Of a stretch of 23,508 bases of DNA, positions 7,833-14,521 are shown piece after piece (the stretch's first letter is position 1; the number at the start of each line of letters is the position of its first letter). The DNA is taken from NCBI GenBank assembly GCA_021205375.1, contig JAJPXR010000131.1:1-23508 (forward strand), given 5' to 3'. The position numbers were made by a program, and so were the translations under genes. Below the pieces are notes generated by a model. The model was not told the DNA's origin and did not search any database. It saw only the letters and a program-made list of their open reading frames with translations. The stretch is from Clostridiales bacterium (GTDB taxonomy: Bacteria; Bacillota; Clostridia; Oscillospirales; Oscillospiraceae).

Positions 7833-7873
7833 GTAACGGTGAATGTTCATCTGAAAGGAGGCCTCTCATTCCT

Positions 7874-9247
7874 ATGAAACGGCTGCTCGCCGCGCTGTGC
7901 GCGCTGTCCATGCTGGTTCTGTCCGGCTGCAGCTTCAATGTGCTGGAATCCACCGACGAACTGTACGCTCTGCCCAAGGCTTCCGAAGAATATACCTCTC
8001 TGGAGGAAAATCTGCAAAGCCTGCTGGACTCCGGGCTGGAATACGCCCCGCCCCTGTCCGGCTCCAACACCCAACCGGTCCAACTCCAGGACCTGGACGG
8101 CGATGGGGAGCAGGAGGCCCTGGCCTTCTTCCGGGAAAGCTCCGCCATGGAGACCCCACTGAAAATTTACATCTTTACCAAAGACGATGAGGGGCTATAT
8201 GAGGTGGCCTGCGTCATCGCCGGGGACGGCACCGACATCAACTCTGTTCTCATCTGCCAGCTTGTGGGGGACGAAAGCACCGTCTACGAGTTGGTGGTGG
8301 CTTGGCAGGTGTCCAGCGCCCTTTACACCCTCTCTGCCTATTCCATCGAGGAGTACACCCCCATCACCCTGATGACCCAGACCTCCTACACCCGCTACAG
8401 CGCTGTCGATTTGGACGGCGACGAGGAGCAGGAGCTGGTACTGATGACGGTTCGCAACTCCGACAGCGACATGAGCACCGCTGTCTACTACGACAACGTG
8501 GACGGCGTGCTGGAGCCGGTCAGCACCGCCAATCTGTCTACCCGGCTGTCCTCCATCGACAAGACCAGCGACGGGCTGTTGGCGGACGGCACCCCCGCTC
8601 TCTATGTCACCGGGGCGGTGCAGGATGTCAACTCCAGTGCCTCCTATCAACTGACGGACATTTTGCTGCTCCGGGACGGAGCGCTGTGCAACATCACTTT
8701 AGATGAGGACGGGCAGAACAGCACCGATACCATTCGCTACAGCCTGACCTCCAACCAGGACATCAACGGGGACGGGGTGCTGGAAATTCCCATCCCCTAT
8801 CTCCTCACCAACTACGACAACAGTTCCTCCGACCTGTTTTACGCGGTGGACTGGCGGCAGTACGCCGCCGATGGCTCCTACACGGTAGTTTCCATCACCT
8901 ATTATAACAGCACCGACGGTTGGTATCTGGAGCTGCCGGAGGAGTGGCTGGACTGCCTGGAGCTGGCCCGCCAGGACACCTCCCAGAGCGGCAGCAACGA
9001 GCGGGGCATCCTGTTTTACTACAACGACGGCAGCGACGACGCGGACACCCCCTTTCTGGGCATCTATAAGAATACCGGCACCTACCGGGAGCGGAACGCC
9101 ACCTCCGGGGACCGGATGATTTTGCTCCGCAGCAGCGACGCCATCTATTCCCTGGAGCTGTTTGGCTCCGCCTACGACCAGGTGGAGTCCGCCGGGGACC
9201 TGCTGGACCGCTTTCACCTGATCACCGCCGACTGGTCTACGGACTGA
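7874..9247 (+). CDS. Lipoprotein with calcium-loop (FG-GAP/VCBS-like) repeats
   Basis: The chosen start gives 457 residues, with AAAGGAGG 12 bases upstream and a typical lipoprotein signal: MKRLL, a hydrophobic stretch and LSGC with the lipidated cysteine at 19. An ATG 51 bases earlier would place a polar stretch before the signal and is rejected. The mature part has three acidic loops of DxDGDGxxE type at about 73, 179 and 296 (DLDGDGEQEAL, DLDGDEEQELV, DINGDGVLEIP). Such loops bind calcium in FG-GAP/VCBS beta-propeller repeats. It should sit on the outer face of the membrane. The function is unknown. It lies upstream of a response regulator, so it might be an extracytoplasmic sensor or a target of that system, but no kinase is encoded here. 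Confidence 0.82.
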   Translation: MKRLLAALCALSMLVLSGCSFNVLESTDELYALPKASEEYTSLEENLQSLLDSGLEYAPPLSGSNTQPVQLQDLDGDGEQEALAFFRESSAMETPLKIYIFTKDDEGLYEVACVIAGDGTDINSVLICQLVGDESTVYELVVAWQVSSALYTLSAYSIEEYTPITLMTQTSYTRYSAVDLDGDEEQELVLMTVRNSDSDMSTAVYYDNVDGVLEPVSTANLSTRLSSIDKTSDGLLADGTPALYVTGAVQDVNSSASYQLTDILLLRDGALCNITLDEDGQNSTDTIRYSLTSNQDINGDGVLEIPIPYLLTNYDNSSSDLFYAVDWRQYAADGSYTVVSITYYNSTDGWYLELPEEWLDCLELARQDTSQSGSNERGILFYYNDGSDDADTPFLGIYKNTGTYRERNATSGDRMILLRSSDAIYSLELFGSAYDQVESAGDLLDRFHLITADWSTD

Positions 9248-9283
9248 GCCATCATCGGCGGTACGACCATCCATTATTTTAGT

Positions 9284-9425
9284 CCTTAGCTTTTAGCTCT
9301 TAGCGCGGCAGATGCGAACTTTTTACTGACATCGCTGTATGAACGGCTTGTTTTTGAGCTTTGCTTTATTTTAAGATGTCTGGTTTGCAGTGCGTGACTA
9401 ACAGCTAATGGCTAACAGCTAATAG
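9284..9425 (+). repeat. TTAGC-type short repeats flanking an AT-rich intergenic segment
   Basis: At 9398-9425 the 14-base unit CTAACAGCTAATGG occurs twice in tandem, the second copy ending AG. At 9284-9304 a related sequence, CCTTAGCTTTTAGCTCTTAGC, is in the opposite sense. The segment between them thus has imperfect inverted ends, as a small non-autonomous element would. No clear promoter for the response regulator stands out here. Confidence 0.5.
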
Positions 9426-9443
9426 CTTACATGAGGTAATTCC

Positions 9444-10139
9444 ATGAGAAAAGTGCTTGTACTGGAAGACGAGGACAGCATCCGCTCCTTTGTGGTGCTG
9501 AACCTGAACCGCGCCGGATACGAAACGGTGGAAGCCTCCAGCGGCGAAGAGGCTCTGGAGAAGCTGAAACAGAACCCGGACATCCGGCTGGCGCTGCTGG
9601 ACGTGATGCTGCCCGGTATCGATGGCTTCGAGGTCTGCCGCCAGATCCGCGCCAGCGACAGCAAGGTGGGCATTATCATGCTCACCGCCCGCACCCAGGA
9701 GATGGACAAGGTCACCGGCCTGATGACCGGCGCGGACGACTATGTGACCAAACCCTTCTCCCCCGCTGAGCTGACCGCCCGGGTGGATGCCCTCTATCGC
9801 CGCCTGGGTGGGGAGAGCGCTCCCGCCTCCAACGGCGATGAAATTTCCCAGCCTCCGTTCCTGCTGAACTGCCACAACCGTGTCCTCTTCAAAAACGGCA
9901 AGCGTATCAAGCTGACCCAGGTGGAATACTCCGTCATGCACCTGTTTATGACCAATCCCCGCCAGCCCATCAGCCGGGAGGAGATTTTGGACCGCATCTG
10001 GGGCCGGGAGTACTACGGCGAGGTGAAAATCGTCGATGTGAATGTCCGCCGCCTGCGTTTGAAGGTGGAGGACGACCCCACCAACCCCAGCTACATCACC
10101 ACCGTCTGGGGATTTGGGTACAAGTGGAACGTGGGATAA
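9444..10139 (+). CDS. OmpR/PhoB-family response regulator transcription factor
   Basis: The 231-residue protein has an N-terminal receiver domain (about 1-120) and a C-terminal winged-helix DNA-binding domain (about 135-230). Receiver residues are E8/D9, the phosphorylated aspartate D53 (LLDVMLPG), T81 (MLTAR) and K103 (VTKPFSP). The effector domain has LTQVEYSVMHLF and the ending VNVRRLRLKVEDD...TVWGFGYKW, typical of PhoB-like regulators. The ribosome site is GAGGT, about 8 bases upstream. No sensor kinase is present within the window; the gene is followed 13 bases after its stop by a Nif3-family gene, so it is an orphan regulator in this region. Its target genes cannot be read from the sequence. 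Confidence 0.95.
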   Translation: MRKVLVLEDEDSIRSFVVLNLNRAGYETVEASSGEEALEKLKQNPDIRLALLDVMLPGIDGFEVCRQIRASDSKVGIIMLTARTQEMDKVTGLMTGADDYVTKPFSPAELTARVDALYRRLGGESAPASNGDEISQPPFLLNCHNRVLFKNGKRIKLTQVEYSVMHLFMTNPRQPISREEILDRIWGREYYGEVKIVDVNVRRLRLKVEDDPTNPSYITTVWGFGYKWNVG

Positions 10140-10152
10140 GGAGCGTGAGCAT

Positions 10153-10950
10153 ATGACGACCGTACAGGCGGTTTATGAGCTGATGGATCGGCGCGCCCCC
10201 TTCCAGATGCAGGAGCCGTGGGACAACTCCGGCCTGCTGGTGGGCCACCGGGAGGCCCCGGTGGAGCGCATTTTGACCTGTCTGGACATCACCCCGGAGA
10301 CCATTCAGGAGGCGGCGGAATTGGGCTGCCAGCTCATCGTCTCCCATCATCCGGTGATTTTCGACCCGGTGAAGCGGGCCGAGGACGGCAATTACACGGG
10401 CAAGCGCCTGCTGCTGCTGGCTGAGAACCACATCGCGGCCATCTGCTGCCACACCTGTCTGGACGCCTGCCCCGGCGGGGTCAACGACGTGCTGGCAGAG
10501 CTTTGCGGCCTGACCGATGTGGGCCAGTTGGAGCAGATGGGAACCGACAGCCAGGGACGGCCCTACGGCATTGGCAGGGTGGGGTGGCTCCCCGCCCCGG
10601 TGTCGCTGGCGGACTATTTGCAGCGGCTGAAAGAGGCGCTTCATCCCAACGGGCTGCGGTATTACGACGCCGGGCGGCCCGTGGAGCGGGTGGCCGTGGG
10701 CGGCGGCTCCTGCGGCAGTATGCTGGATCTGGCGGTACAGGCAGGGTGTGACACCTTCGTTACCGCCGACCTGAAATACGACCACTTCCTGGCCGCCAAG
10801 GACTACGGCGTCAACCTTATCGACGCCGGACACTACCCCACCGAGAACCCGGTGATGGAGCGTGTGACGGCGTGGCTCCGGGAGGCGTTCCCCGACGTGG
10901 AAGTGTTGCCCTCCCGCCGCCACCGGGAGGCGCTGTCGTATACCATATAA
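10153..10950 (+). CDS. Nif3-like dinuclear metal center protein
   Basis: The 265-residue protein belongs to the Nif3/YqfO/YbgI family, hexameric cytosolic proteins that hold two metal ions. The metal residues are visible: H65-H66 (IVSHHPVIF), D104 (TCLDACPGG), and H227/E231 (DAGHYPTENP). The start at 10153 is chosen over one 39 bases earlier because TAAGGAG lies about 10 bases upstream and the earlier one would begin within the response regulator gene. It is often annotated as GTP cyclohydrolase I type 2, but that activity is not general for the family. In many Firmicutes the gene follows rpoD and trmK; that context is absent here. It is probably co-transcribed with the regulator and ends at the terminator at 10964. 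Confidence 0.93.
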   Translation: MTTVQAVYELMDRRAPFQMQEPWDNSGLLVGHREAPVERILTCLDITPETIQEAAELGCQLIVSHHPVIFDPVKRAEDGNYTGKRLLLLAENHIAAICCHTCLDACPGGVNDVLAELCGLTDVGQLEQMGTDSQGRPYGIGRVGWLPAPVSLADYLQRLKEALHPNGLRYYDAGRPVERVAVGGGSCGSMLDLAVQAGCDTFVTADLKYDHFLAAKDYGVNLIDAGHYPTENPVMERVTAWLREAFPDVEVLPSRRHREALSYTI

Positions 10951-10963
10951 TAGAAATAGAAGC

Positions 10964-10991
10964 AAACCCCTGGTCGGTCAACCGGGGGTTT
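10964..10991 (+). terminator. Terminator after the Nif3-like gene
   Basis: An 11-base stem, AAACCCCTGGT with ACCGGGGGTTT (one T-G pair), encloses a 6-base loop. The T-run after it is short, so termination may be partial. It starts 14 bases after the stop codon. Confidence 0.65.
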
Positions 10992-11056
10992 GTTGGCAAG
11001 TCGAATCCCCGTTGCCGCCCCACGGATAAAATTTAGAAATTCTTTGGTTAAGGTAG

Positions 11057-11085
11057 TTGACAATTTTTCTCCAATGCGCTATTAT
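11057..11085 (+). promoter_or_regulatory. Strong promoter of the transporter-isomerase-transketolase-dehydrogenase cluster
   Basis: TTGACA (11057-11062), a 17-base spacer and TATTAT (11080-11085) match the vegetative consensus at 11 of 12 positions. The surrounding sequence is AT-rich. Transcription should begin near 11092. No obvious operator or riboswitch was seen in the short leader. Confidence 0.8.
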
Positions 11086-11163
11086 CAGACTATAATTAAT
11101 TTGACGTTTTAATCAATTATGGAAGGGTTTTTCCAAAGGCGTCAAATAAGGATGGTGCGCAAG

Positions 11164-12081
11164 ATGGAAACATCCAAGAACTCCCTGACCTCCCTGCTGA
11201 TTTTGCCGGTGATTTGGGGCAGCTATTATGTGGCCAGCCAGCAGTGGGTGGGGTACACCTCGGTTTTCACCTCCGGGGTGGGCATCCGGCTGGTGACGCT
11301 GGTGCTGCTGACCATCATCATGCTGAAAAAGAAGGAATTTCCGCTTCTGACGCAGGTCCACGGCGTTCTCCCCCGTCTGCTACTCATCGGCACGCTGGGC
11401 TTCCTGCTGGACTTCACGGCGTTCATCGGCCTGTCCCTGTCCTCGGCGGCCAGCGGTACGGCGCTGCTGAAATGCGACGTGCTGATGGTCAATGTGATGT
11501 CCGTCTTTATCTACAAGCAGCGGTTCACCCTGCGGGCGTGGCTGTATACCTTCGTCATGCTGGTGGGCGTGTTCGTGGTGATGGGGTTCGACTTTGCCTC
11601 CTTCAGCATCACCGACCCCGGCAACATCTTTTTCCTGCTCAGCGCCTTCTTCGTCTCCTGCAACGCTTTTGTCATCAAAAGCGTGGAGCTGGACAAGGAA
11701 AACCCCGTCTGTGACGACGTGGTGGCCTACTACAACAACTTCGTTACCCTGATCTTCTTCCTCATCACCTCGCTGGTGATGGGAACGCTGGGGCAGTTCA
11801 GCGTGGTGCTGACCGACCCCTACGCGGCCCTGGCCCTGGCGCTGGCTGGCTTGGGGCAGACGCTCATTTATGTAGTGTACTACTATAACCTGCGCAACTA
11901 TCCCGTTTGGCTGGTCAAGACCTTCCTGCTGCTGATGCCAGTGGTGGCGACACTCATCACCTTCGTCCTGTTTGGCGAGGTGATGGTGCTCTCCCAGTAC
12001 CTGGGCATGGCGGTGGTCCTGGCCGGAGCAGTTGGTATTTTACTGGAAAACCGGCGTCAAGCCGCTCCAGTGGAAGAATAA
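11164..12081 (+). CDS. DMT superfamily / EamA-like membrane transporter
   Basis: This protein of 305 residues has about ten hydrophobic segments in two similar halves, the layout of EamA (DMT) transporters. Recognizable pieces are SLLILPVIWGSYYVASQQ at the start, GFLLDFTAFIGLSLSSAASGTALLKC at the end of helix 3-4, and FLLLMPVVATLITFVLFGEVM in the second half. The reading frame is open from 11119 and also has an ATG at 11152; 11164 is chosen because TAAGGA stands about 10 bases before it and the first helix follows at once. DMT proteins usually export small metabolites or amino acids. As the first gene of the cluster it may carry its substrate or, if the pathway guess is right, its end product such as isethionate. 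Direction and substrate are inferred only. Confidence 0.85.
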   Translation: METSKNSLTSLLILPVIWGSYYVASQQWVGYTSVFTSGVGIRLVTLVLLTIIMLKKKEFPLLTQVHGVLPRLLLIGTLGFLLDFTAFIGLSLSSAASGTALLKCDVLMVNVMSVFIYKQRFTLRAWLYTFVMLVGVFVVMGFDFASFSITDPGNIFFLLSAFFVSCNAFVIKSVELDKENPVCDDVVAYYNNFVTLIFFLITSLVMGTLGQFSVVLTDPYAALALALAGLGQTLIYVVYYYNLRNYPVWLVKTFLLLMPVVATLITFVLFGEVMVLSQYLGMAVVLAGAVGILLENRRQAAPVEE

Positions 12082-12111
12082 GAATTTTTAAGCGGAAAAG
12101 GAGAATGTGTT

Positions 12112-12600
12112 ATGAAAGTGATCATCGGCTCGGACAAGTCCGGCTTTACCCTGAAAGAAACGGTCAAGGCCCACCTGATCGCCCAGGGGTACGAAGTGGA
12201 GGACGGCGGCACCCAGGACCTGGATCATGTGAAGCCCTTCTTCGTGACGGCGCCTGCCGTGGCTTCCCGCGTCTCCAGCGGTGAATTTGAGCGGGGCATC
12301 CTGATCTGCGGCACCGGCGCAGGCATGGAGATCCTGGCGAACAAGTACAAGGGTGTCTACGCCGTCCTCTGCGCCGACACCTACGACGCCAAGATGTGCC
12401 GCGCCATCAACGACGCCAACATCATGACCATGGGCGGCTGCAAGCTCACCTGTGACGACAGCGCCCTGTCCATGCCTCTCCAGATGGTGGACACCTTCCT
12501 GACCACCGAGTTTGGGCAGGACCTGGAGCCCTGGCGCCAGGAGTTCCTGAAAGGCGCGAAGGAGCAGGTTCAGGCTGTGGAGCAGGAGATTTACGGCTGA
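12112..12600 (+). CDS. RpiB/LacA/LacB-family sugar isomerase, atypical (SqwI-like candidate)
   Basis: The 162-residue protein has the RpiB/LacAB fold, normally interconverting aldose and ketose phosphates. The catalytic cysteine is present (C66 in ILICGTGAGM) with the family signature NKYKGVYAVLCAD. Two residues differ: the histidine of the usual SDHAG is lysine (K9 in GSDKSG), and the histidine of the usual R-x-HND is isoleucine (I99 in RAIND). The C-terminal arginine-rich phosphate-binding helix of RpiB is also not recognizable. The family is certain; an ordinary ribose-5-phosphate isomerase is unlikely. In the sulfo-transketolase pathway, SqwI isomerizes 4-deoxy-4-sulfoerythrose to the erythrulose and belongs to this family, which would suit the changed anion site. 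AAAAGGAG precedes the start. Confidence 0.88.
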   Translation: MKVIIGSDKSGFTLKETVKAHLIAQGYEVEDGGTQDLDHVKPFFVTAPAVASRVSSGEFERGILICGTGAGMEILANKYKGVYAVLCADTYDAKMCRAINDANIMTMGGCKLTCDDSALSMPLQMVDTFLTTEFGQDLEPWRQEFLKGAKEQVQAVEQEIYG

Positions 12601-12629
12601 GGCCGCAACATCGGAAAGGACGCATTGCT

Positions 12630-13460
12630 ATGAATGTGAACGAAGTCAAAAAATTTGCGATCGACATTCGCAAGGAAACCATCAAATGCATCGGCAACCT
12701 GGGCGTGGGCCACATCGGTGGCGCGCTGTCCATCGTGGACGTGCTGGCCGTGCTGTACAGCGGCGAGATGAACATCGACCCCAGCGACCCCAAGAAGGAC
12801 GACCGGGATATGTTGGTGGTCTCCAAGGGCCACGCCGGACCCGCCGTCTATTCCACCCTGGCTTTGAAGGGCTACTTCCCCATGGAAATGCTCAGCACCC
12901 TGAACAAGCCTGGCACCAACCTGCCCAGCCACTGCGACATGAACCGCACCCCCGGCATCGACATGACCACCGGTTCCCTGGGCCAGGGCGCCAGCTCCGC
13001 CATGGGCATCGCCTGCGCCAACCGCCTCAAGGGGTATGACAACTATACTTATCTGATTATGGGCGACGGCGAGATCGAAGAGGGCCAGGTCTGGGAGGCC
13101 GCGCTCTTCGCCGCCGCGAAGAAGCTCACCAAGGTCATCGCCTTTGTGGACTACAACAAGTGCCAGATCGACGACTACGTGCAGAATCTGTGCGCCCTGG
13201 GCGACATCGCCCAGAAGTTCGACAGCTTTGGCTGGTACGCCCAGACCGTGGAGGACGGCAACGACGTGGAGCAGATCGCCGCGGCCATTGCCAACGCCAA
13301 GGCCCAGAGCGACAAGCCCTCCGTCATCGTGCTGAGCACCGTCAAGGGCAAGGGCTACAGCAAGATCGAGGGCGCGTTGGGTTCCCACAATATGCCTGTT
13401 TCCGCCGAGATGGTGGACGAGGCCCTGGCCGAGCTGGACGCCCAGCTCCAGGCCCTTTGA
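12630..13460 (+). CDS. Transketolase, N-terminal (thiamine diphosphate-binding) subunit
   Basis: The 276-residue protein is the N-terminal half of a split transketolase. It binds thiamine diphosphate and Mg2+ through GDGE (145-148) and N176 (DYNKCQID), with H28 (GVGHIGGALS), SKGHAGPA (65-72) and STGSLGQG-like TTGSLGQG (113-120). The canonical AGHPGG is GVGHIGG and the LQGHPDM region reads LPSHCDM, a variant common in Clostridia. It works only with the next gene, which starts 19 bases after its stop. Transketolases move a two-carbon ketol unit between sugars. Split forms are known to act on unusual substrates (apulose-4-phosphate; 6-deoxy-6-sulfofructose, SqwGH). GAAAGGA lies upstream of the ATG. 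Confidence 0.93.
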   Translation: MNVNEVKKFAIDIRKETIKCIGNLGVGHIGGALSIVDVLAVLYSGEMNIDPSDPKKDDRDMLVVSKGHAGPAVYSTLALKGYFPMEMLSTLNKPGTNLPSHCDMNRTPGIDMTTGSLGQGASSAMGIACANRLKGYDNYTYLIMGDGEIEEGQVWEAALFAAAKKLTKVIAFVDYNKCQIDDYVQNLCALGDIAQKFDSFGWYAQTVEDGNDVEQIAAAIANAKAQSDKPSVIVLSTVKGKGYSKIEGALGSHNMPVSAEMVDEALAELDAQLQAL

Positions 13461-13479
13461 GCGAAGGAGGACGACTGTC

Positions 13480-14445
13480 ATGAGCGTAAAAGTTGCTGCC
13501 ACCCATGAGATGGGCAAGGTCGAACTGCGCAAGGTGTTCTGCGACACCCTGCTGGAGATGGCCGGAGAAGATAATCGCGTCGTGGTGCTGGACGCCGACC
13601 TGATGAACGCGGCAGGCACCAAGCCCTTCCGTGCGGCGTATCCTGAGCGGACCTTTGACTGCGGCGTGCAGGAGGCCAACATGATCGGCGTGGCCGCCGG
13701 TCTGTCCTCCCGCGGCTTCATCCCCTTCACCCACACCTTTGGTCCCTTCGCCTCCCGTCGTGCCTGCGACCAGATCTTCATGTCCTGCGCCTACGCCAAG
13801 CAGAACGTGAAAGTGGTGGGTTCCGACCCCGGTATCACCGCCGCCCTGAACGGCGGCACCCATATGCCCTTTGAGGACCTGGGCATCATGTCCACCATCC
13901 CCGAAATGACCGTGGTGGAAGCCTGTGACGCCGTTTCCCTGGGCAAGATCGTCCGTCTGGCCAAAGAGACTTACGGCACCTGGTACATCCGTCTGCACCG
14001 GAAGCCCGCCCCCGTCATCTACGAGGCGGAGAGCGAGTTCGCCGTGGGCAAGTCCTGCCTGCTGCGGGAGGGCACCGACGTGACCATCTTCGCCATCGGC
14101 TACCTGGTTGCCGAGGCGCTGAAAGCCGCTGACATGCTGGCCGCCGAGGGCATCTCCGCCCGCGTGGTGGATATGTGGTGCCTGAAGCCTCTGGACGAGG
14201 CCGCTGTGGTGGCCGCCGCCAAGGAGACCGGCGCCATCGTCACCGCCGAGAACCACAACATCCGCAATGGCCTCGGCTCCGCCGTGGCCTCCGCTCTGGC
14301 GCTGAACTGCCCTGCTCCTCTGGAGATGGTGGGCGTACAGGACGAGTTCGGTGAAGTGGGACAGGTGGATTATCTGGCCAAGCGCTTCAACCTGACCGCC
14401 GATGAGATCGTCGCCAAGACCAAGAAGGTCCTCGCCCGGAAATAA
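13480..14445 (+). CDS. Transketolase, C-terminal (pyrimidine-binding and C-terminal domain) subunit
   Basis: The 321-residue partner subunit carries the pyrimidine-binding domain (about 15-180) and the transketolase C-terminal domain (about 190-310). The glutamate that activates thiamine is E65 (DCGVQEANMIGVAAGL). The motif GGTHMPFEDLGIM (about 125-137) takes the place of the usual G-x-THxxxEDIAxM. The C-terminal domain reads EGTDVTIFAIGYLV...LKPLDEAAV...AENHN. A strong GAAGGAGG precedes the ATG. Both halves are complete, so a working two-chain enzyme is expected in the cytosol. It could serve the pentose phosphate pathway, but its position between an altered isomerase and a dehydrogenase argues for a dedicated catabolic route. 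Confidence 0.93.
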   Translation: MSVKVAATHEMGKVELRKVFCDTLLEMAGEDNRVVVLDADLMNAAGTKPFRAAYPERTFDCGVQEANMIGVAAGLSSRGFIPFTHTFGPFASRRACDQIFMSCAYAKQNVKVVGSDPGITAALNGGTHMPFEDLGIMSTIPEMTVVEACDAVSLGKIVRLAKETYGTWYIRLHRKPAPVIYEAESEFAVGKSCLLREGTDVTIFAIGYLVAEALKAADMLAAEGISARVVDMWCLKPLDEAAVVAAAKETGAIVTAENHNIRNGLGSAVASALALNCPAPLEMVGVQDEFGEVGQVDYLAKRFNLTADEIVAKTKKVLARK

Positions 14446-14453
14446 GCACCACA

Positions 14454-14487
14454 AATCCGGTTCGCGGTTTTCCCTGCGGGCCGGATT
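14454..14487 (+). other. Interrupted hairpin between transketolase and dehydrogenase genes
   Basis: AATCCGG (14454-14460) pairs with CCGGATT (14481-14487), with an inner CGC/GCG pair and a 10-base loop. There is no T-run after it, so it is more likely an mRNA processing or stability element, or a weak attenuator, that separates the last gene from the first four. Confidence 0.5.
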
Positions 14488-14521
14488 CGCTAAATCTGAA
14501 TCTTTAGGAGGATAGAACGTT

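Larger units (their letters stand above)
7437..7873 (+). other. Gene-free, hairpin-rich intergenic region
   Basis: This 437-base stretch holds no convincing protein; its open frames have no recognizable domain and read like structured DNA. It contains at least three hairpins: GCGCC-TAC-GGCGC (7524-7536), CCCAACCAAA paired with TTTGGTTGGG (7581-7590 and 7606-7615), and CCTTTCACGC-TCT-GCGTGGAAGG (7642-7664). The last 50 bases hold the promoter and ribosome site of the lipoprotein gene. It could be a dispersed repeat, an RNA gene or a remnant of a non-autonomous mobile element. I cannot choose among these from one copy. Confidence 0.5.

Noticed and set aside
10983..11022. A tRNA or tmRNA gene
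   Set aside because: Only a 3'-tRNA-like or 5'-tmRNA-like scrap is present. No acceptor partner, anticodon arm or tag sequence could be found, and the adjacent sequence is a coding gene.
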